This document shows, in pieces, positions 18,407-27,393 of a stretch of 64,000 bases of DNA. Location of the stretch: assembly GCF_015690345.1 (NCBI RefSeq), contig NZ_JADPUN010000257.1, positions 20,436-84,435 on the forward strand. Reading direction: 5' to 3'. This stretch comes from Plantactinospora alkalitolerans. GTDB lineage: Bacteria > Actinomycetota > Actinomycetes > Mycobacteriales > Micromonosporaceae. Every line of letters begins with the position of its first letter. Position 1 is the first letter of the stretch. The position numbers were made by a program, and so were the translations under genes. The notes under the pieces were generated by a model. That model searched no databases, was not told the DNA's origin, and saw only the letters and a program-made list of their open reading frames with translations.

Positions 18407-19147
18407 ATGAGTACACGACCACGACCACGTCGACGGCGACGCTGGCCATGGCTGGTGGCTGGCCTGGCCGTCCTGGTGCTGGCCGCGGGCGCGGCGCTGG
18501 TCGTGGCATATCCTTCGGTTGCCGCGACTACCTGCCCCCGCTGCTACCGGCTGGTGCCGGTGCAGGACGGACTCTATGCCGACAGCGGCCTGTCCGATGC
18601 CGATCGGCAACGGCTCATCGAGGTGTACCGCGACGCGAATCGGCGAGTCGATGGCTTCTACGAGGGGCGCAGGAGCGCACCGACGGTGCTCGCATGCTTC
18701 ACAACCAGCTGTTACCAGCGGGTCGGTGGCGGAGGCGAACGGGGGATCGCGGTACGCAACCAGGCGGTGATGCTCTCGCCCCGCGGCCTCGACCCGGTGA
18801 TCGCCGCACACGAACTCTCGCATGTCGAGTTCCATGTACGCCTCGGTTCCCGGCGCGACCAGATCCCCCAGTGGTTCGACGAGGGACTTGCCGTCCTGGT
18901 CTCGAACGACAGCCGGTATCTGTTGCCGCCGACCGCCCCGGACCGCTGCCGCAACACCTCACCCGAGCCGCTGCCCGAGACGCTGAACGCCTGGCTGCGC
19001 GCCGCCAGCTCGGATGTTCAGATTTACGCCAAGGCCGCTTGCCGGGTATACCGGTGGACCGACGCACACGGCGGACAACGGGCCGTGCTCGACCTCATCG
19101 ACCGACTCCACCGCGGCGAACGCTTTGCCGCGCTCGTCCACGGCTGA
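18407..19147 (+). CDS. Membrane-anchored HExxH metallopeptidase-like protein
   Basis: This protein has 246 residues. A basic N-terminus (PRPRRRRRW) and one hydrophobic helix (about residues 14-35) form a signal anchor. The exported part carries HELSH (near residue 138) and, downstream, WFDEGLAVLVS, the spacing of gluzincin-type HExxH...E zinc sites. Cys pairs (CPRC, CFTTSC) may form disulfides outside the cell. The probable role is a zinc peptidase at the outer membrane face. No specific family could be named. Confidence 0.72.
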   Translation: MSTRPRPRRRRRWPWLVAGLAVLVLAAGAALVVAYPSVAATTCPRCYRLVPVQDGLYADSGLSDADRQRLIEVYRDANRRVDGFYEGRRSAPTVLACFTTSCYQRVGGGGERGIAVRNQAVMLSPRGLDPVIAAHELSHVEFHVRLGSRRDQIPQWFDEGLAVLVSNDSRYLLPPTAPDRCRNTSPEPLPETLNAWLRAASSDVQIYAKAACRVYRWTDAHGGQRAVLDLIDRLHRGERFAALVHG

Positions 19148-19182
19148 ATCGTCACCCCGTCGCTCGGCGGCGCGCAGTTCCG

Positions 19183-19905
19183 TCAGGTGTCGCGGTGCAC
19201 GATCAGGGCCCAGGCGATGCCGACGAGCAGCACCGCCCAGCCGGTGAGCACGAGCAGCCCGGCTCCCCGGCCCAGGGCGGTCGCCGGGTCGGCGGCCCGG
19301 CCGAGGAGGCTGAGCGTCGCCTCGTGCGGCAGCAACCTGACCACCTGCGGGAACAGGCCGATGAGCGTTGTCGACACCAGCACCGGCAGGATGAGCAGGA
19401 CGGTCAGCGGCGTGACGGGGCCGCGGGTGAGGAAGGCGAAGCCGAAACCGAGCAGGCTCAGCAGCGGATAGGCGGCCAGCAGCGCCAGCAGGTCCGTCGC
19501 GGTGCGACCGGAGGCGAGATCACCTGCGGCGCCGTGCTGGACGAGCAGGCCGGGCAGCACGGCGGGGATCGCGGCGAGCAGGGCCACCGCGGCGGCCACG
19601 GTCAGCTTCGCGCCGAACCATCGGGTACGGTCCGGCGCGGCGGCCAGGCTGACCCGCAGTTGGCCGCCGTGGTATTCGGTGCCGGCCGCGTGGACCGCGA
19701 TCGCGACGAAGATGTACGCCGGGGCGAGCATCAGCGTGCCGACCTGGTCGACGGCCACCTCGCCGTTCGCGGTGGTGATCCGGACGGTGTCGATGGCGGC
19801 GAGGGCGCCGAGCACCGTGTTCGTGACCACCGTGAGCGTCAGCGCGATCCAGGTGGCCGGCAGCGTACGGATCTTGGTCAGCTCGGCGCTCAGCAGTGCC
19901 CTCAC
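19183..19905 (-). CDS. ABC-2 type permease (second of two)
   Basis: This protein has 240 residues and about six hydrophobic helices, beginning VRALLSAELTKIRTLPATW, the usual ABC-2 permease opening. GTG 19905 overlaps the stop of the preceding permease (GTGA); a longer upstream open frame is shadow. It belongs to the kinase-regulator-ATPase-permease-permease operon and should form the exporter pore. Such systems usually export or resist peptides, lipids or drugs. Confidence 0.85.
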   Translation of the reverse strand: MRALLSAELTKIRTLPATWIALTLTVVTNTVLGALAAIDTVRITTANGEVAVDQVGTLMLAPAYIFVAIAVHAAGTEYHGGQLRVSLAAAPDRTRWFGAKLTVAAAVALLAAIPAVLPGLLVQHGAAGDLASGRTATDLLALLAAYPLLSLLGFGFAFLTRGPVTPLTVLLILPVLVSTTLIGLFPQVVRLLPHEATLSLLGRAADPATALGRGAGLLVLTGWAVLLVGIAWALIVHRDT

Positions 19906-20705
19906 CGGGCGTCCCTGCGACTGAGCAGCAGTCCGGCGATCGCGGTCGTGAGGCTCGGCCACGACACCAGCACCACCAGGGCGTGCACCGGGCCGGCGGT
20001 GAGCCGACTGTCCGCGGGGTTGAGCAGCAGGTTGCGCCCGGCGCTGAGCGGGAACAGCGCGTCCAGCGCGGGCGCGGACCCGGCGAGCGCCTGGGTCATG
20101 GTGACCGCGATGAGCGCCACGGAGGCGACGATGCCGATCAGCGTGCTGCGCGAGAGAAGCGTGAGGGCGTACCCGACCAGGGCCGACAGCACGGCGAAGA
20201 TCAGGAACCGGCCCTGTCCCCGCAGGGCGCCGCCGCTGGTGACGACCGCCGGATCCCAGCCCCTGACGGCGGCGTACATGAAGGCGGTGCTGATGGCCGC
20301 GATCACCAGCGACACGGTCAGCAGGTACGCGGCGACCGCGACGGTCTTCGTGGTGACCAGCACGCCCCGGCCCGGGACCGCCAGCACCGACTGCCCGAGC
20401 TGGTGTGCCCGGAACTCCTGTCCCGCCAGCACCGCCGCCAGGACGGACAGAAACAGACCCATCTGGAACGACGAGGAGACCAGGAAGTCGACGATCGCCT
20501 GGTACGCCGGACGCGGCTGGCCGGCGAACAGCTCGATCAGGCCGTCCGGGGTGATGGTGGCGACCGCCTCGGTGTTCTGCCGTAGGTTCGCCATGCAGAT
20601 CAACAGGTGCAGGGCGAGGACGGCGGCGGTGACGATCCACGTGCTGCGCAGGGTAACAATCTTGGTCAGTTCGGCGCGGATGCCGGCGAGCACGACGGTC
20701 ACCAT
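19902..20705 (-). CDS. ABC-2 type permease (first of two)
   Basis: This protein has 267 residues and about six membrane helices, with the opening AELTKIVTLRSTW homologous to the neighbouring permease. This suggests an ancient duplication. Its ATG overlaps the ATPase stop by seven bases (ATGGTGA). The two permeases presumably heterodimerise with the ATPase below. Confidence 0.87.
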   Translation of the reverse strand: MVTVVLAGIRAELTKIVTLRSTWIVTAAVLALHLLICMANLRQNTEAVATITPDGLIELFAGQPRPAYQAIVDFLVSSSFQMGLFLSVLAAVLAGQEFRAHQLGQSVLAVPGRGVLVTTKTVAVAAYLLTVSLVIAAISTAFMYAAVRGWDPAVVTSGGALRGQGRFLIFAVLSALVGYALTLLSRSTLIGIVASVALIAVTMTQALAGSAPALDALFPLSAGRNLLLNPADSRLTAGPVHALVVLVSWPSLTTAIAGLLLSRRDAR

Positions 20706-21409
20706 CCCGGTCCCTGGTCGCCGGTGAGCGCGAAGAAGGCGCTCTCCAGCGACGGGTGCCCTGCGGTGATCTCGTCGAGCGGGCCGTGCGCGGCGATGCG
20801 CCCCCGGGCGATCACGATCACCTCGTCGGCGGTGTCGGCCATCTCGGTCATCAGGTGGCTGGACAGCAGCACCGTACGGCCGCGGGCGGCGTGGTCGCGC
20901 AGGAAGGTCCGCACCCAGCGGATCCCGTCGGGGTCCAGGCCGTTGACCGGCTCGTCGAGCACGAGGATCTCCGGATCACCGAGCAGTGCCGCGGCCAGTC
21001 CGAGCCGCTGGCCCATTCCCAGCGAGTACTTCTTGACCCGCTGCCTGGCGACGGCGCCGAGCCCGACGGCGTCGAGCACCTCGTGCACGCGCCGGCGCGG
21101 AATCCGGTTGGACTGGGCGATCCAGGTCAGGTGGTCGATCGCCCGCCGTTCGGGCACCGGGCCGGCGCCGTCGAGCAGGGCACCGACCCTGCGCAGCGGG
21201 AAACGAAGTTCCCGGTACGGCCTGCCGTCGATCAGTGCGGTTCCCGCGTCGGGCCGGTCCAGGCCCAGCAGGATGCGCAGGGTGGTGGACTTGCCCGCGC
21301 CGTTCGGCCCCAGGAAACCGGTCACCCGTCCCGGCGGTACGGTGAAGCTGATGTCGTCCACGGCGGCTTTGGCACCGTAGCGCTTGGTGAGATGGGCTAC
21401 CTCGATCAT
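20699..21409 (-). CDS. ABC exporter ATPase (ABC-2/DrrA-like)
   Basis: This protein has 236 residues from ATG 21409 (MIEVAHLTKRYG). Walker A is GPNGAGKST and the Walker B region is ILVLDEPVNGLDPDG. The signature is the less usual YSLGMGQRLGLA, typical of DrrA/BcrA-like exporters. It lies 59 bp after the response regulator and overlaps the permease gene, so it is part of the same operon. Confidence 0.9.
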   Translation of the reverse strand: MIEVAHLTKRYGAKAAVDDISFTVPPGRVTGFLGPNGAGKSTTLRILLGLDRPDAGTALIDGRPYRELRFPLRRVGALLDGAGPVPERRAIDHLTWIAQSNRIPRRRVHEVLDAVGLGAVARQRVKKYSLGMGQRLGLAAALLGDPEILVLDEPVNGLDPDGIRWVRTFLRDHAARGRTVLLSSHLMTEMADTADEVIVIARGRIAAHGPLDEITAGHPSLESAFFALTGDQGPGW

Positions 21410-21468
21410 CCGCCCAGGATCGCGTCCGCGGCCGGAACGTCGCGTCCCCCGGAAGTAGACAGCGTGGT

Positions 21469-22122
21469 TCAGCGCTGCTCGTGCAGCAGGCCCGCCTGGT
21501 AGGCCAGCACGGCCAGTTGGGTGCGGTCCCGCACGTCCAGTTTGGCGAAGGTACGGCGCAGGTAGGTGCGGACCGTCTCCAGGCTCAGGAACAGCTCGTC
21601 GGCGATCTGCTGGTTCGAGTAGCCGCGTGCGACGTACCGGATGACCTGCACCTCCCGCTCGGAGAGCACCTGCCCGGCGAACCGGTGCCGGCGCTGCGGC
21701 CGGCCGGGTGCCAAGGTGTGCAGCAGCCGCGCGGTGACCTCCGGCGCGAGCATCGCGTGCCCGGCGTGCACGGTCCGGACGGCCTGCAGCACCTCCTGCG
21801 GGGCGGCATTCTTGAGCAGGAAACCGGAGGCGCCCAGGGTCAGCGCCTCGTGCACGTACTCGTCCAGGTCGAACGTGGTCAGCATGATCACCCGGGTGCC
21901 GGTGGCCGGCAGGATCCGCCGCACCGCCTCCAGACCGTCGGCGCCGGGCATCTGGACGTCCAGCAGCGCCACGTCCGGCTTCAGGGCGACACACAGCCGG
22001 GCGGCCTCCGCGCCGTCGGCAGCCTCCCCGGCGGTACGGAAGTCCTCGGTGCGGTCGAACAGCTTGCGGTAGATCCCACGGAAGCGCGCGTCGTCGTCCG
22101 CGAGCAGGACAGAGATCGCCAT
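21469..22122 (-). CDS. NarL/LuxR-family response regulator
   Basis: This protein has 217 residues from ATG 22122, with GGAGC upstream. The receiver domain has the acidic pocket LLADDDARF, phospho-acceptor Asp55 (VALLDVQMPG), a Thr switch (MLTT) and Lys in FLLKNAAP. A C-terminal LuxR-type HTH follows (LSEREVQVIRYVARGYSNQQIADEL). It is encoded two bases after the kinase stop. It probably controls the downstream ABC exporter. Confidence 0.92.
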   Translation of the reverse strand: MAISVLLADDDARFRGIYRKLFDRTEDFRTAGEAADGAEAARLCVALKPDVALLDVQMPGADGLEAVRRILPATGTRVIMLTTFDLDEYVHEALTLGASGFLLKNAAPQEVLQAVRTVHAGHAMLAPEVTARLLHTLAPGRPQRRHRFAGQVLSEREVQVIRYVARGYSNQQIADELFLSLETVRTYLRRTFAKLDVRDRTQLAVLAYQAGLLHEQR

Positions 22123-22124
22123 CG

Positions 22125-23171
22125 TCAGCTCCTTCGCGCCGGTAGCCTCGCCTCGACCTCGAACCCACCCTCCACGGTGCCGCCCCACGCCACCGCACCA
22201 CCCAGGGCGGCGGCGCGTTCCCGCATGCCGTGCAGGCCGTATCCCGTACCGGGGGAGACCGGCGTCGTCCCAGGCGCACCGCTGTCGCGTACCCGTAAGG
22301 CGATCGTGTCCCCGGTCTCCCACAGCTCGACCGTGCAGCGCGCCCGCGGAGCGTGCCGCACCACATTGCTCAGCGCCTCCTGCGCGATCCGCACCACCGC
22401 CGCGCCGACCTCGGCGTCGACCGGGCCGTGCGGTTGCAACCGGGCGTGCACGGCGATCCCGGCGGCCTGGGTGGTCGCGATGATCGCGGGCAGTCCGTCC
22501 AGCGTGGGTCCGGGATGTCGCAGGCTACGCACCAGGCCCTGCATCTCCCCGAGGGCGTCTCTGGCATGCGACTCGATGTCGGCGAGTGTCCCGCGCAGCT
22601 CGGGCTCGGAGGCGTCCGCAAGGCCCCGGGTCACGCCGGCCTCGGCGGCGATCACTCCCAGCGTGTGCCCGACGACGTCGTGTACGTCACGAGCGACGTC
22701 CAGCTGCACCCGCACCCGCTCCGCCTCCCGGGCGGACGCGATCTGCCGACCGACGGCGGTGCCGACCAGCCATGCCGTGCACAGGGCGGCCGTGGCCACC
22801 ACCACGCGGGTGCCAAGGCCGGGCGAGACCCCGGTGACCGCGGCGAGTCCGGCGAGCACACCGACCAGCGTGATCCCCAGCCTCCGGGTGTGCGGGCCGC
22901 GTGCCACGGCCACCGGGTAGAGGCACCAGGCGGTGGCCAGCATCGGATCCTGGCAGACGGCGGCGGCCGTACCCACCAGGGTCGTGGCCGCGACCACCGC
23001 GGTCGTCGCGACGGGCGCTCGGTTGTTGAGTACGAGCGCGGCGCCGGTCAGGACGGCCAGCACGATCCCGGCGCAGGTCCGGGCCCAGTCACCGGCTGCG
23101 ACGATGGGCGGCGCCCAGAGCACGGCGAGCACCAGGGCTGCGGCCAGGAGGTTTTTGCGCGGCATCGTCAC
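22125..23171 (-). CDS. Sensor histidine kinase (HisKA_3 type)
   Basis: This protein has about 348 residues from GTG 23171, with AGGA seven bases upstream. Four to five N-terminal membrane helices have short loops, a type that often senses the exporter or an envelope signal. The phospho-acceptor H-box is DVARDVHDVVGHTLG, the N-box EALSNVVRHA, and the C-terminal G-box TGYGLHGMRERAA. It is the first gene of the five-gene operon with the NarL-type regulator and ABC exporter. Confidence 0.9.
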   Translation of the reverse strand: MTMPRKNLLAAALVLAVLWAPPIVAAGDWARTCAGIVLAVLTGAALVLNNRAPVATTAVVAATTLVGTAAAVCQDPMLATAWCLYPVAVARGPHTRRLGITLVGVLAGLAAVTGVSPGLGTRVVVATAALCTAWLVGTAVGRQIASAREAERVRVQLDVARDVHDVVGHTLGVIAAEAGVTRGLADASEPELRGTLADIESHARDALGEMQGLVRSLRHPGPTLDGLPAIIATTQAAGIAVHARLQPHGPVDAEVGAAVVRIAQEALSNVVRHAPRARCTVELWETGDTIALRVRDSGAPGTTPVSPGTGYGLHGMRERAAALGGAVAWGGTVEGGFEVEARLPARRS

Positions 23172-23500
23172 CCGCTCATCCTGCCAGCGCACCAGATCGC
23201 CTGAATCCCGTCGCCACAACCCCGAGCTGCGGTCGCTGTCACCCGATGAACCCGTGATGGGCTGAACCCCAGTCTCGGGTCAGGCGAGCGGCGACCGTGG
23301 CAGAGCACGATCTTCCTTCCGCCGTGGTCGCCCTCTTCAGCGATTTCAGGGACGGCGGCAACACGATTACCGGCGACGTCGGCTCAGGATTCCGGTCTGG
23401 GTGAGATACTCAAGCGTAGGACCGCAATTCCGGCTGATGCGAGCGGCGTACTCACCGTGGGGCGGATCAGTTGATCGTGACGGCGGAGGTTTGGCCGGGG
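23172..23500. other. Intergenic region, no gene seen
   Basis: About 330 bp lie between the kinase start and the stop of the next minus-strand oxidoreductase gene. Nothing convincing codes here. The kinase operon promoter must lie in this stretch, but I could not pick out clear hexamers. Confidence 0.4.
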
Positions 23501-24415
23501 TCATGGAACGATCACCACGCCGCCGCGGACGCCCCCCTTGGCCAGCCGGTCGTGAGCGGCCGCGGCGTCGGCGAAGGGGTACACGCCGGCGACCCGGAGC
23601 GGGATGTCGCCGCTGGTGACGAGTTTGACCAGTTCACTCAGGCGAGATCCGTCCGGTAGCACCTCCAGCGCGAAGGTCCGGATTTCCCGCACCGGTTCCG
23701 GGCGAAGCGGAGGCGACGCGGCCACGTAGCCGCCGCCGTCGCGGATGAGGCCCAGCAGCGAGGGGCCGATCACCGCCAGGTCGATGACCGCGTCGAACGT
23801 CCCCGTCGGGTCGTCGGAGCGCGGCAGGAATGCCGCGCCCAGCGACTCCACGAACGCGCGGTCGTCGGTTCCGGCGAGTCCCGTGGCGTGCAGGCCGGTC
23901 GCGCGGGCCAGCGCCAGGACGAATCCGCCGACCTGCCCGGCGGCGCCGGTGACGAGCACGGTCGAACCCGCCGGGATCGCGAGCAGGTCGAGGGCCTGGG
24001 CGGCGGCGAGGCCGTTGGTCGGCAGGGTCGCCGCCTCGGTGGCGGGGACGCCGGCGGGCGCGGGGGTCAGCCAGGCGGCGTCGAGCACCACGTACTCCGC
24101 GTGGGCACCGACCGTGGTTTGCAGCCATGGCGAGAAGCCGATGACCTCGTCGCCGATCGTGAAACGCTCGACCGCCGGGTCGACCGCCGGGTCGACCGCG
24201 TCGACGGTGCCGGCCACGTCCCAGCCGGGCGTGTACGGCAGACCGACCGGCAGCGGGGCCGGGAACCGACCGGAGCGGACCATCAGGTCGACCGGGTGGA
24301 CGACGGAGGCGGCGACCTTCACCCGTACCTGCCCCGGACCCGGCTCGGGCACCGGCACCTCGGCCACGTGCAGGACCTCCGGCCCGCCGAACTGTGCATA
24401 GCTGACTGCGCGCAT
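23501..24415 (-). CDS. NADP-dependent oxidoreductase (zinc-free MDR, quinone-reductase-like)
   Basis: This protein has 304 residues from ATG 24415, with AAGGAG six bases upstream. It is a medium-chain reductase without zinc-ligand cysteines (start MRAVSYAQFGGPEVL; LPYTPGWDVAGTV; coenzyme loop TGAAGQVGGFVLA). It resembles NADPH:quinone oxidoreductases that detoxify quinones and enals. It is transcribed divergently from an HxlR regulator across a 105 bp spacer with an inverted repeat, so it is probably the regulator's target. Confidence 0.88.
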   Translation of the reverse strand: MRAVSYAQFGGPEVLHVAEVPVPEPGPGQVRVKVAASVVHPVDLMVRSGRFPAPLPVGLPYTPGWDVAGTVDAVDPAVDPAVERFTIGDEVIGFSPWLQTTVGAHAEYVVLDAAWLTPAPAGVPATEAATLPTNGLAAAQALDLLAIPAGSTVLVTGAAGQVGGFVLALARATGLHATGLAGTDDRAFVESLGAAFLPRSDDPTGTFDAVIDLAVIGPSLLGLIRDGGGYVAASPPLRPEPVREIRTFALEVLPDGSRLSELVKLVTSGDIPLRVAGVYPFADAAAAHDRLAKGGVRGGVVIVP

Positions 24416-24480
24416 CGCTGTCTCCTTGGTGGGTTCTCGTGATCACCAAGACCGTAGGATCAGCGGGCACTGGCAGAAAG

Positions 24481-24506
24481 TAGGTACCGTGAAGTGCCTA
24501 GGGCAC
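24481..24506. promoter_or_regulatory. Candidate HxlR operator
   Basis: TAGGTAC (24481-24487) and GTGCCTA (24494-24500) form a 6-of-7 inverted repeat. Overlapping it, GTGCC-TAG-GGCAC (24494-24506) is a perfect 5-base-arm repeat. The element sits between the divergent oxidoreductase and HxlR genes, close to the regulator's own start. The symmetry suits a dimeric winged-helix regulator. Confidence 0.5.
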
Positions 24507-24520
24507 CGGCGGAGGGCACG

Positions 24521-24919
24521 ATGGCGACGACGACCGCAGAACAACGCCGTGAACAGGCCAAACGCGACTACGACGCATTCCTGGAACGGTGCCCGACCCG
24601 CGAGCTGTTGAGCAGGCTTACTGACAAGTGGGTCGCACTGGTGATCCCAGCCCTCGCCGACGGCCCGCAGCGGCACAGCGAACTCGCCGGCCGCATCGCC
24701 GGCGTCAGCCAGAAGATGCTCACTCAGACCCTGCGCACGCTGGAGCGCGACGGCCTGGTCACCCGCACGGTCACCGCCTCGGTACCGGTCCGCGTCGACT
24801 ACGAACTCACTCCGCTCGGCCATGAACTGTTTCCGGTCATGATCGCGATCAAGAACTGGGCGGAGCTGCACATGGACCGGGTCTTCGAAGCCCGCGCCCA
24901 GTTCGACGCACGCCCCTGA
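24521..24919 (+). CDS. HxlR-family transcriptional regulator
   Basis: This protein has 132 residues from ATG 24521, with GGAGG five bases upstream. It has the HxlR core: a Cys in the first helix (FLERCPTRELLSRLTDKW), winged helix (HSELAGRIAGVSQKMLTQTLR) and wing (YELTPLGHELFPV). Members often sense electrophiles or aldehydes through the N-terminal Cys. It probably represses the divergent quinone-reductase-like gene and itself. Confidence 0.92.
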   Translation: MATTTAEQRREQAKRDYDAFLERCPTRELLSRLTDKWVALVIPALADGPQRHSELAGRIAGVSQKMLTQTLRTLERDGLVTRTVTASVPVRVDYELTPLGHELFPVMIAIKNWAELHMDRVFEARAQFDARP

Positions 24920-25234
24920 ACCTCCTCGGGGACGGCGCGTCGTGTCTGCTCGTCGGACGAGCGTGCGTCCGACACCTCGAGCGGCGTCGGTATGCGACAC
25001 GTGACCTTGGCAAGTTCGCACGGCGGCGGTGGCAACAGCCGTGACGGTGACATGTGGTTCCAGTGAGATACCCGACACCCTCGATCCAGATGCGGCCGTG
25101 CGAGGTGGGCGCACATCGCCAGGTCCGCTCGTGTGGCGGTCATCGTCAACTGCGCGACGGCGGCCTCTCAGGCGGCGACGAGGTCGCCCGGACCGGCGGC
25201 CAGTGCTCACGCGATCAGGCCAAGATGACGACGG
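24920..25234. other. Intergenic region, no gene seen
   Basis: No coding frame is supported. GTCGGAC (24952-24958) and GTCCGAC (24967-24973) form a 7-base stem with an 8-base loop, a possible weak terminator for the HxlR gene. Part of this stretch resembles a segment near 28.78-28.85 kb. Confidence 0.4.
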
Positions 25235-25727
25235 TCAGCGGTCCGTCGGACCCTGGGGCGACGACGGGTCGTGGCTCCATCGGACGTGCCGCTGGTCGAA
25301 GGCGAACCGGCGGTCGACGACAAGTGGGTCGTCTAGTTCGAGGATGGTGACGGTCTTGCCGAAGACGTTGGAGCCCGAGCCGATCCGGTAGCTGGTGTCC
25401 AGTGACTCGTCCAAGGTGTGGTCGTCGAGCAGTGTCGGGGGCACACCGGTTTGCGGCGCGGCCTTGCCCACGAAACGGTAGCGGGTGAAGCGGAAGTTCA
25501 GTAGTCCAGGCGCCGGTACTTGCCAGGTGAACTGCTTGATCCCCGAGCCTGAGGCGTTGGCCAACTCGTACCAGCCGCTGCTGGCGATTGCATCCTCGCG
25601 GGTCGTGTCGGTGACCGCCGTACTTTGGTTGGGCCCGCTCGAAGGTACCGGATCAGTTTGACGCTGTTCGGGGTTAGTCCCTGTCGCTCCGCTGCGCGAA
25701 GCGGCCCTAATCGGGAGGAAGTAGGTC
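25235..25727 (-). pseudogene. Start-less fragment of an unrecognised protein
   Basis: An open frame runs from just after an in-frame TAG (25728-25730) to the stop at 25235, about 163 codons, without any ATG or GTG. The only internal TTG is at 25564. The residues look like real protein (FTWQVPAPGLLNFRFTRYRF, then LDDHTLDESLDTSYRIGSG) with a beta-rich, possibly secreted character. I do not recognise the family. The most likely reading is the 3' end of a gene whose 5' part was lost. A 109-residue protein from the TTG is the alternative. Confidence 0.4.
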
Positions 25728-25737
25728 TATTTCCGAG

Positions 25738-26526
25738 TTAGGCGGGTGGTTCGGCGATGGCGTGCCTGTTGGATGTGTGGCCGGGGCGCTGTCCCGCGAG
25801 CCATTCGTCGAAGGTGGTTGGCGTGATGCGGGCCCCCTGGCCGGGCAGCAGTACGGTGCCGGCCATTGCCGAGTCGAAGATGGCCGACCACGTCGGCACG
25901 AGCTTCACCGTGTGGCCGCGCGTCTCGTTGGTGCGTCGTGCCATGTCGACGAGGTCCTGCGGTTCGGGGCCGGCAATGTCGGCGTAGCGGCCCTGTGGCT
26001 CGCCCGCCGCGATCTCGGCGAGGACGTCGGCGACGTCCTCGGGCGCGATCGGCTGCACGAGCAGGGGCGCGATCGTCGCGACGCCGTCGCGCTCGGTCCA
26101 ACGCGTGACCATCGCGGCGAAGTCGTGGAACTGCGTGGCTGGAACGATCGTCCACGGCAGTGGACCGGCGGCCACGAGGCGCTCCTGCTCGCGTTTGCCG
26201 GCGTAGTGTGCGGTGCCCTCGACGCGATCGATCCCGACGATCGAGAGCAGAACGTGGTGGCGGACGCCGGCTCGCTTCCCGGCCGCGAGTAGGTTCCGGG
26301 TGGTGGTGTCGAAGTACGCCACCGTCTCCGCGTGGCCGGCAGCCGGCCCGTTGGTGACATCGATGACCGCATCGACGCCCGCGAGGGCGTGGTCGAGTCC
26401 GTCGCCGGTCGACAGGTCCACGCCCAGCGAACGGCTGATCCGCACGACGTCGTGGCCGTCCCGTTCGAGGGCGGCGACGGTGAGGGCGCCGATGTTCCCG
26501 GTCGCCCCGGCGACTGCGATTCGCAT
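25738..26526 (-). CDS. NAD(P)-binding SDR/NmrA-like protein
   Basis: This atypical short-chain dehydrogenase has 262 residues, with nucleotide-binding motif AGATGNIGALT at the N-terminus and RISRSLGVDLS after beta-2. It shows no classical YxxxK active site where expected, although HYAGKREQERL provides Y and K. Relatives bind NAD(P) and act as redox sensors or isoflavone-type reductases. It is divergent from an Rrf2 regulator with an 83 bp spacer, probably its control gene. Confidence 0.85.
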   Translation of the reverse strand: MRIAVAGATGNIGALTVAALERDGHDVVRISRSLGVDLSTGDGLDHALAGVDAVIDVTNGPAAGHAETVAYFDTTTRNLLAAGKRAGVRHHVLLSIVGIDRVEGTAHYAGKREQERLVAAGPLPWTIVPATQFHDFAAMVTRWTERDGVATIAPLLVQPIAPEDVADVLAEIAAGEPQGRYADIAGPEPQDLVDMARRTNETRGHTVKLVPTWSAIFDSAMAGTVLLPGQGARITPTTFDEWLAGQRPGHTSNRHAIAEPPA

Positions 26527-26562
26527 AACGATCTTTTCCTCTCGCTCGTTACCGAGCCGACA

Positions 26563-26600
26563 CTATCTCGGACTTCGCGGGTCCGCAATATCTGCGATAG
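26563..26600. promoter_or_regulatory. Candidate Rrf2 operator between divergent genes
   Basis: CTATC (26563-26567) pairs with GATAG (26596-26600) on the outside, and CGGAC (26569-26573) pairs with GTCCG (26581-26585) inside. The element sits directly before the GTG start of the Rrf2 gene. Binding is inferred from position and symmetry. Confidence 0.4.
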
Positions 26601-26609
26601 GCTGATGCT

Positions 26610-27149
26610 GTGAAGCTGCCTGTGAGCACCGAATGGTTGCTGCACTGCGCCGCGACGCTGGCGCAGCTCGATCCGGGAGCCACCGCGTCGGCGGCGCAGC
26701 TCGCGCAGTACTACGACCTCCCGGCGGCCTATCTGGCCAAGCAGCTGCAAGGGCTCGTCAAGGCTGGCGTGCTGATCGCGACGACAGGGCCCCGCGGCGG
26801 GTTCCGTCTCGCGCAACCGGCGTCCGAGATCACGCTGCTGCGGATCGTCGAGGCCGTCGACGGCACCTCCCGGCCCTACGAGTGCCGCGAGATCCGCCAA
26901 CAAGGACGGGGAGCGCTCCCTCCCGAGGAGTGCCAGAACCTCTGCATCCTCGCCCAGAAGATGGCCGAGGCGCACGATGCGTGGCGGCGCAGCCTCGGCG
27001 GCGTCTCACTCGCCGACATCATTGCCACGCTGCCTCCGACAGCACCGGCCCGCACCCGATCCCGCCTCACGCCGACGACGGGCTCGACGCCGTCGCGCCG
27101 ATCGTCGGGATCAGATGCCGCCGACCCGCCGCCTCGGTCAAACCGATGA
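26610..27149 (+). CDS. Rrf2-family transcriptional regulator
   Basis: This protein has 179 residues from GTG 26610. A winged-helix domain (YYDLPAAYLAKQLQGLVKAGVL; GPRGGFRLAQP) is followed by a cysteine cluster, YEC...EECQNLC, with spacing like Fe-S-binding Rrf2 proteins such as NsrR or IscR. It may sense nitric oxide, redox or iron-sulfur status. The last 40 residues are Pro/Ser/Arg-rich and look frayed against the low-GC region that follows. It probably controls the divergent SDR gene. Confidence 0.85.
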   Translation: MKLPVSTEWLLHCAATLAQLDPGATASAAQLAQYYDLPAAYLAKQLQGLVKAGVLIATTGPRGGFRLAQPASEITLLRIVEAVDGTSRPYECREIRQQGRGALPPEECQNLCILAQKMAEAHDAWRRSLGGVSLADIIATLPPTAPARTRSRLTPTTGSTPSRRSSGSDAADPPPRSNR

Positions 27150-27393
27150 ACGTCCCCGCCCTCCGCGTAGATCGCCCGCACTACGAACCCGACGACCATC
27201 CCGGCCGGTTCCCGGAGGTGTCCTACTGAACCGGCACCGCCCCGGGCCCCGACCCGGCCGCGTAGCCGAGGCCGCGAGGCGATCCGCCTCCCGCTCAACG
27301 TCCGACGCCCAGCACCAGGCTCGGCGGGAGCGGCAGTCAGGTACCGCGCCCGTGTTGTGCGGTCGTTGCCACGAAACGCAGTGGCTGAGCCTG

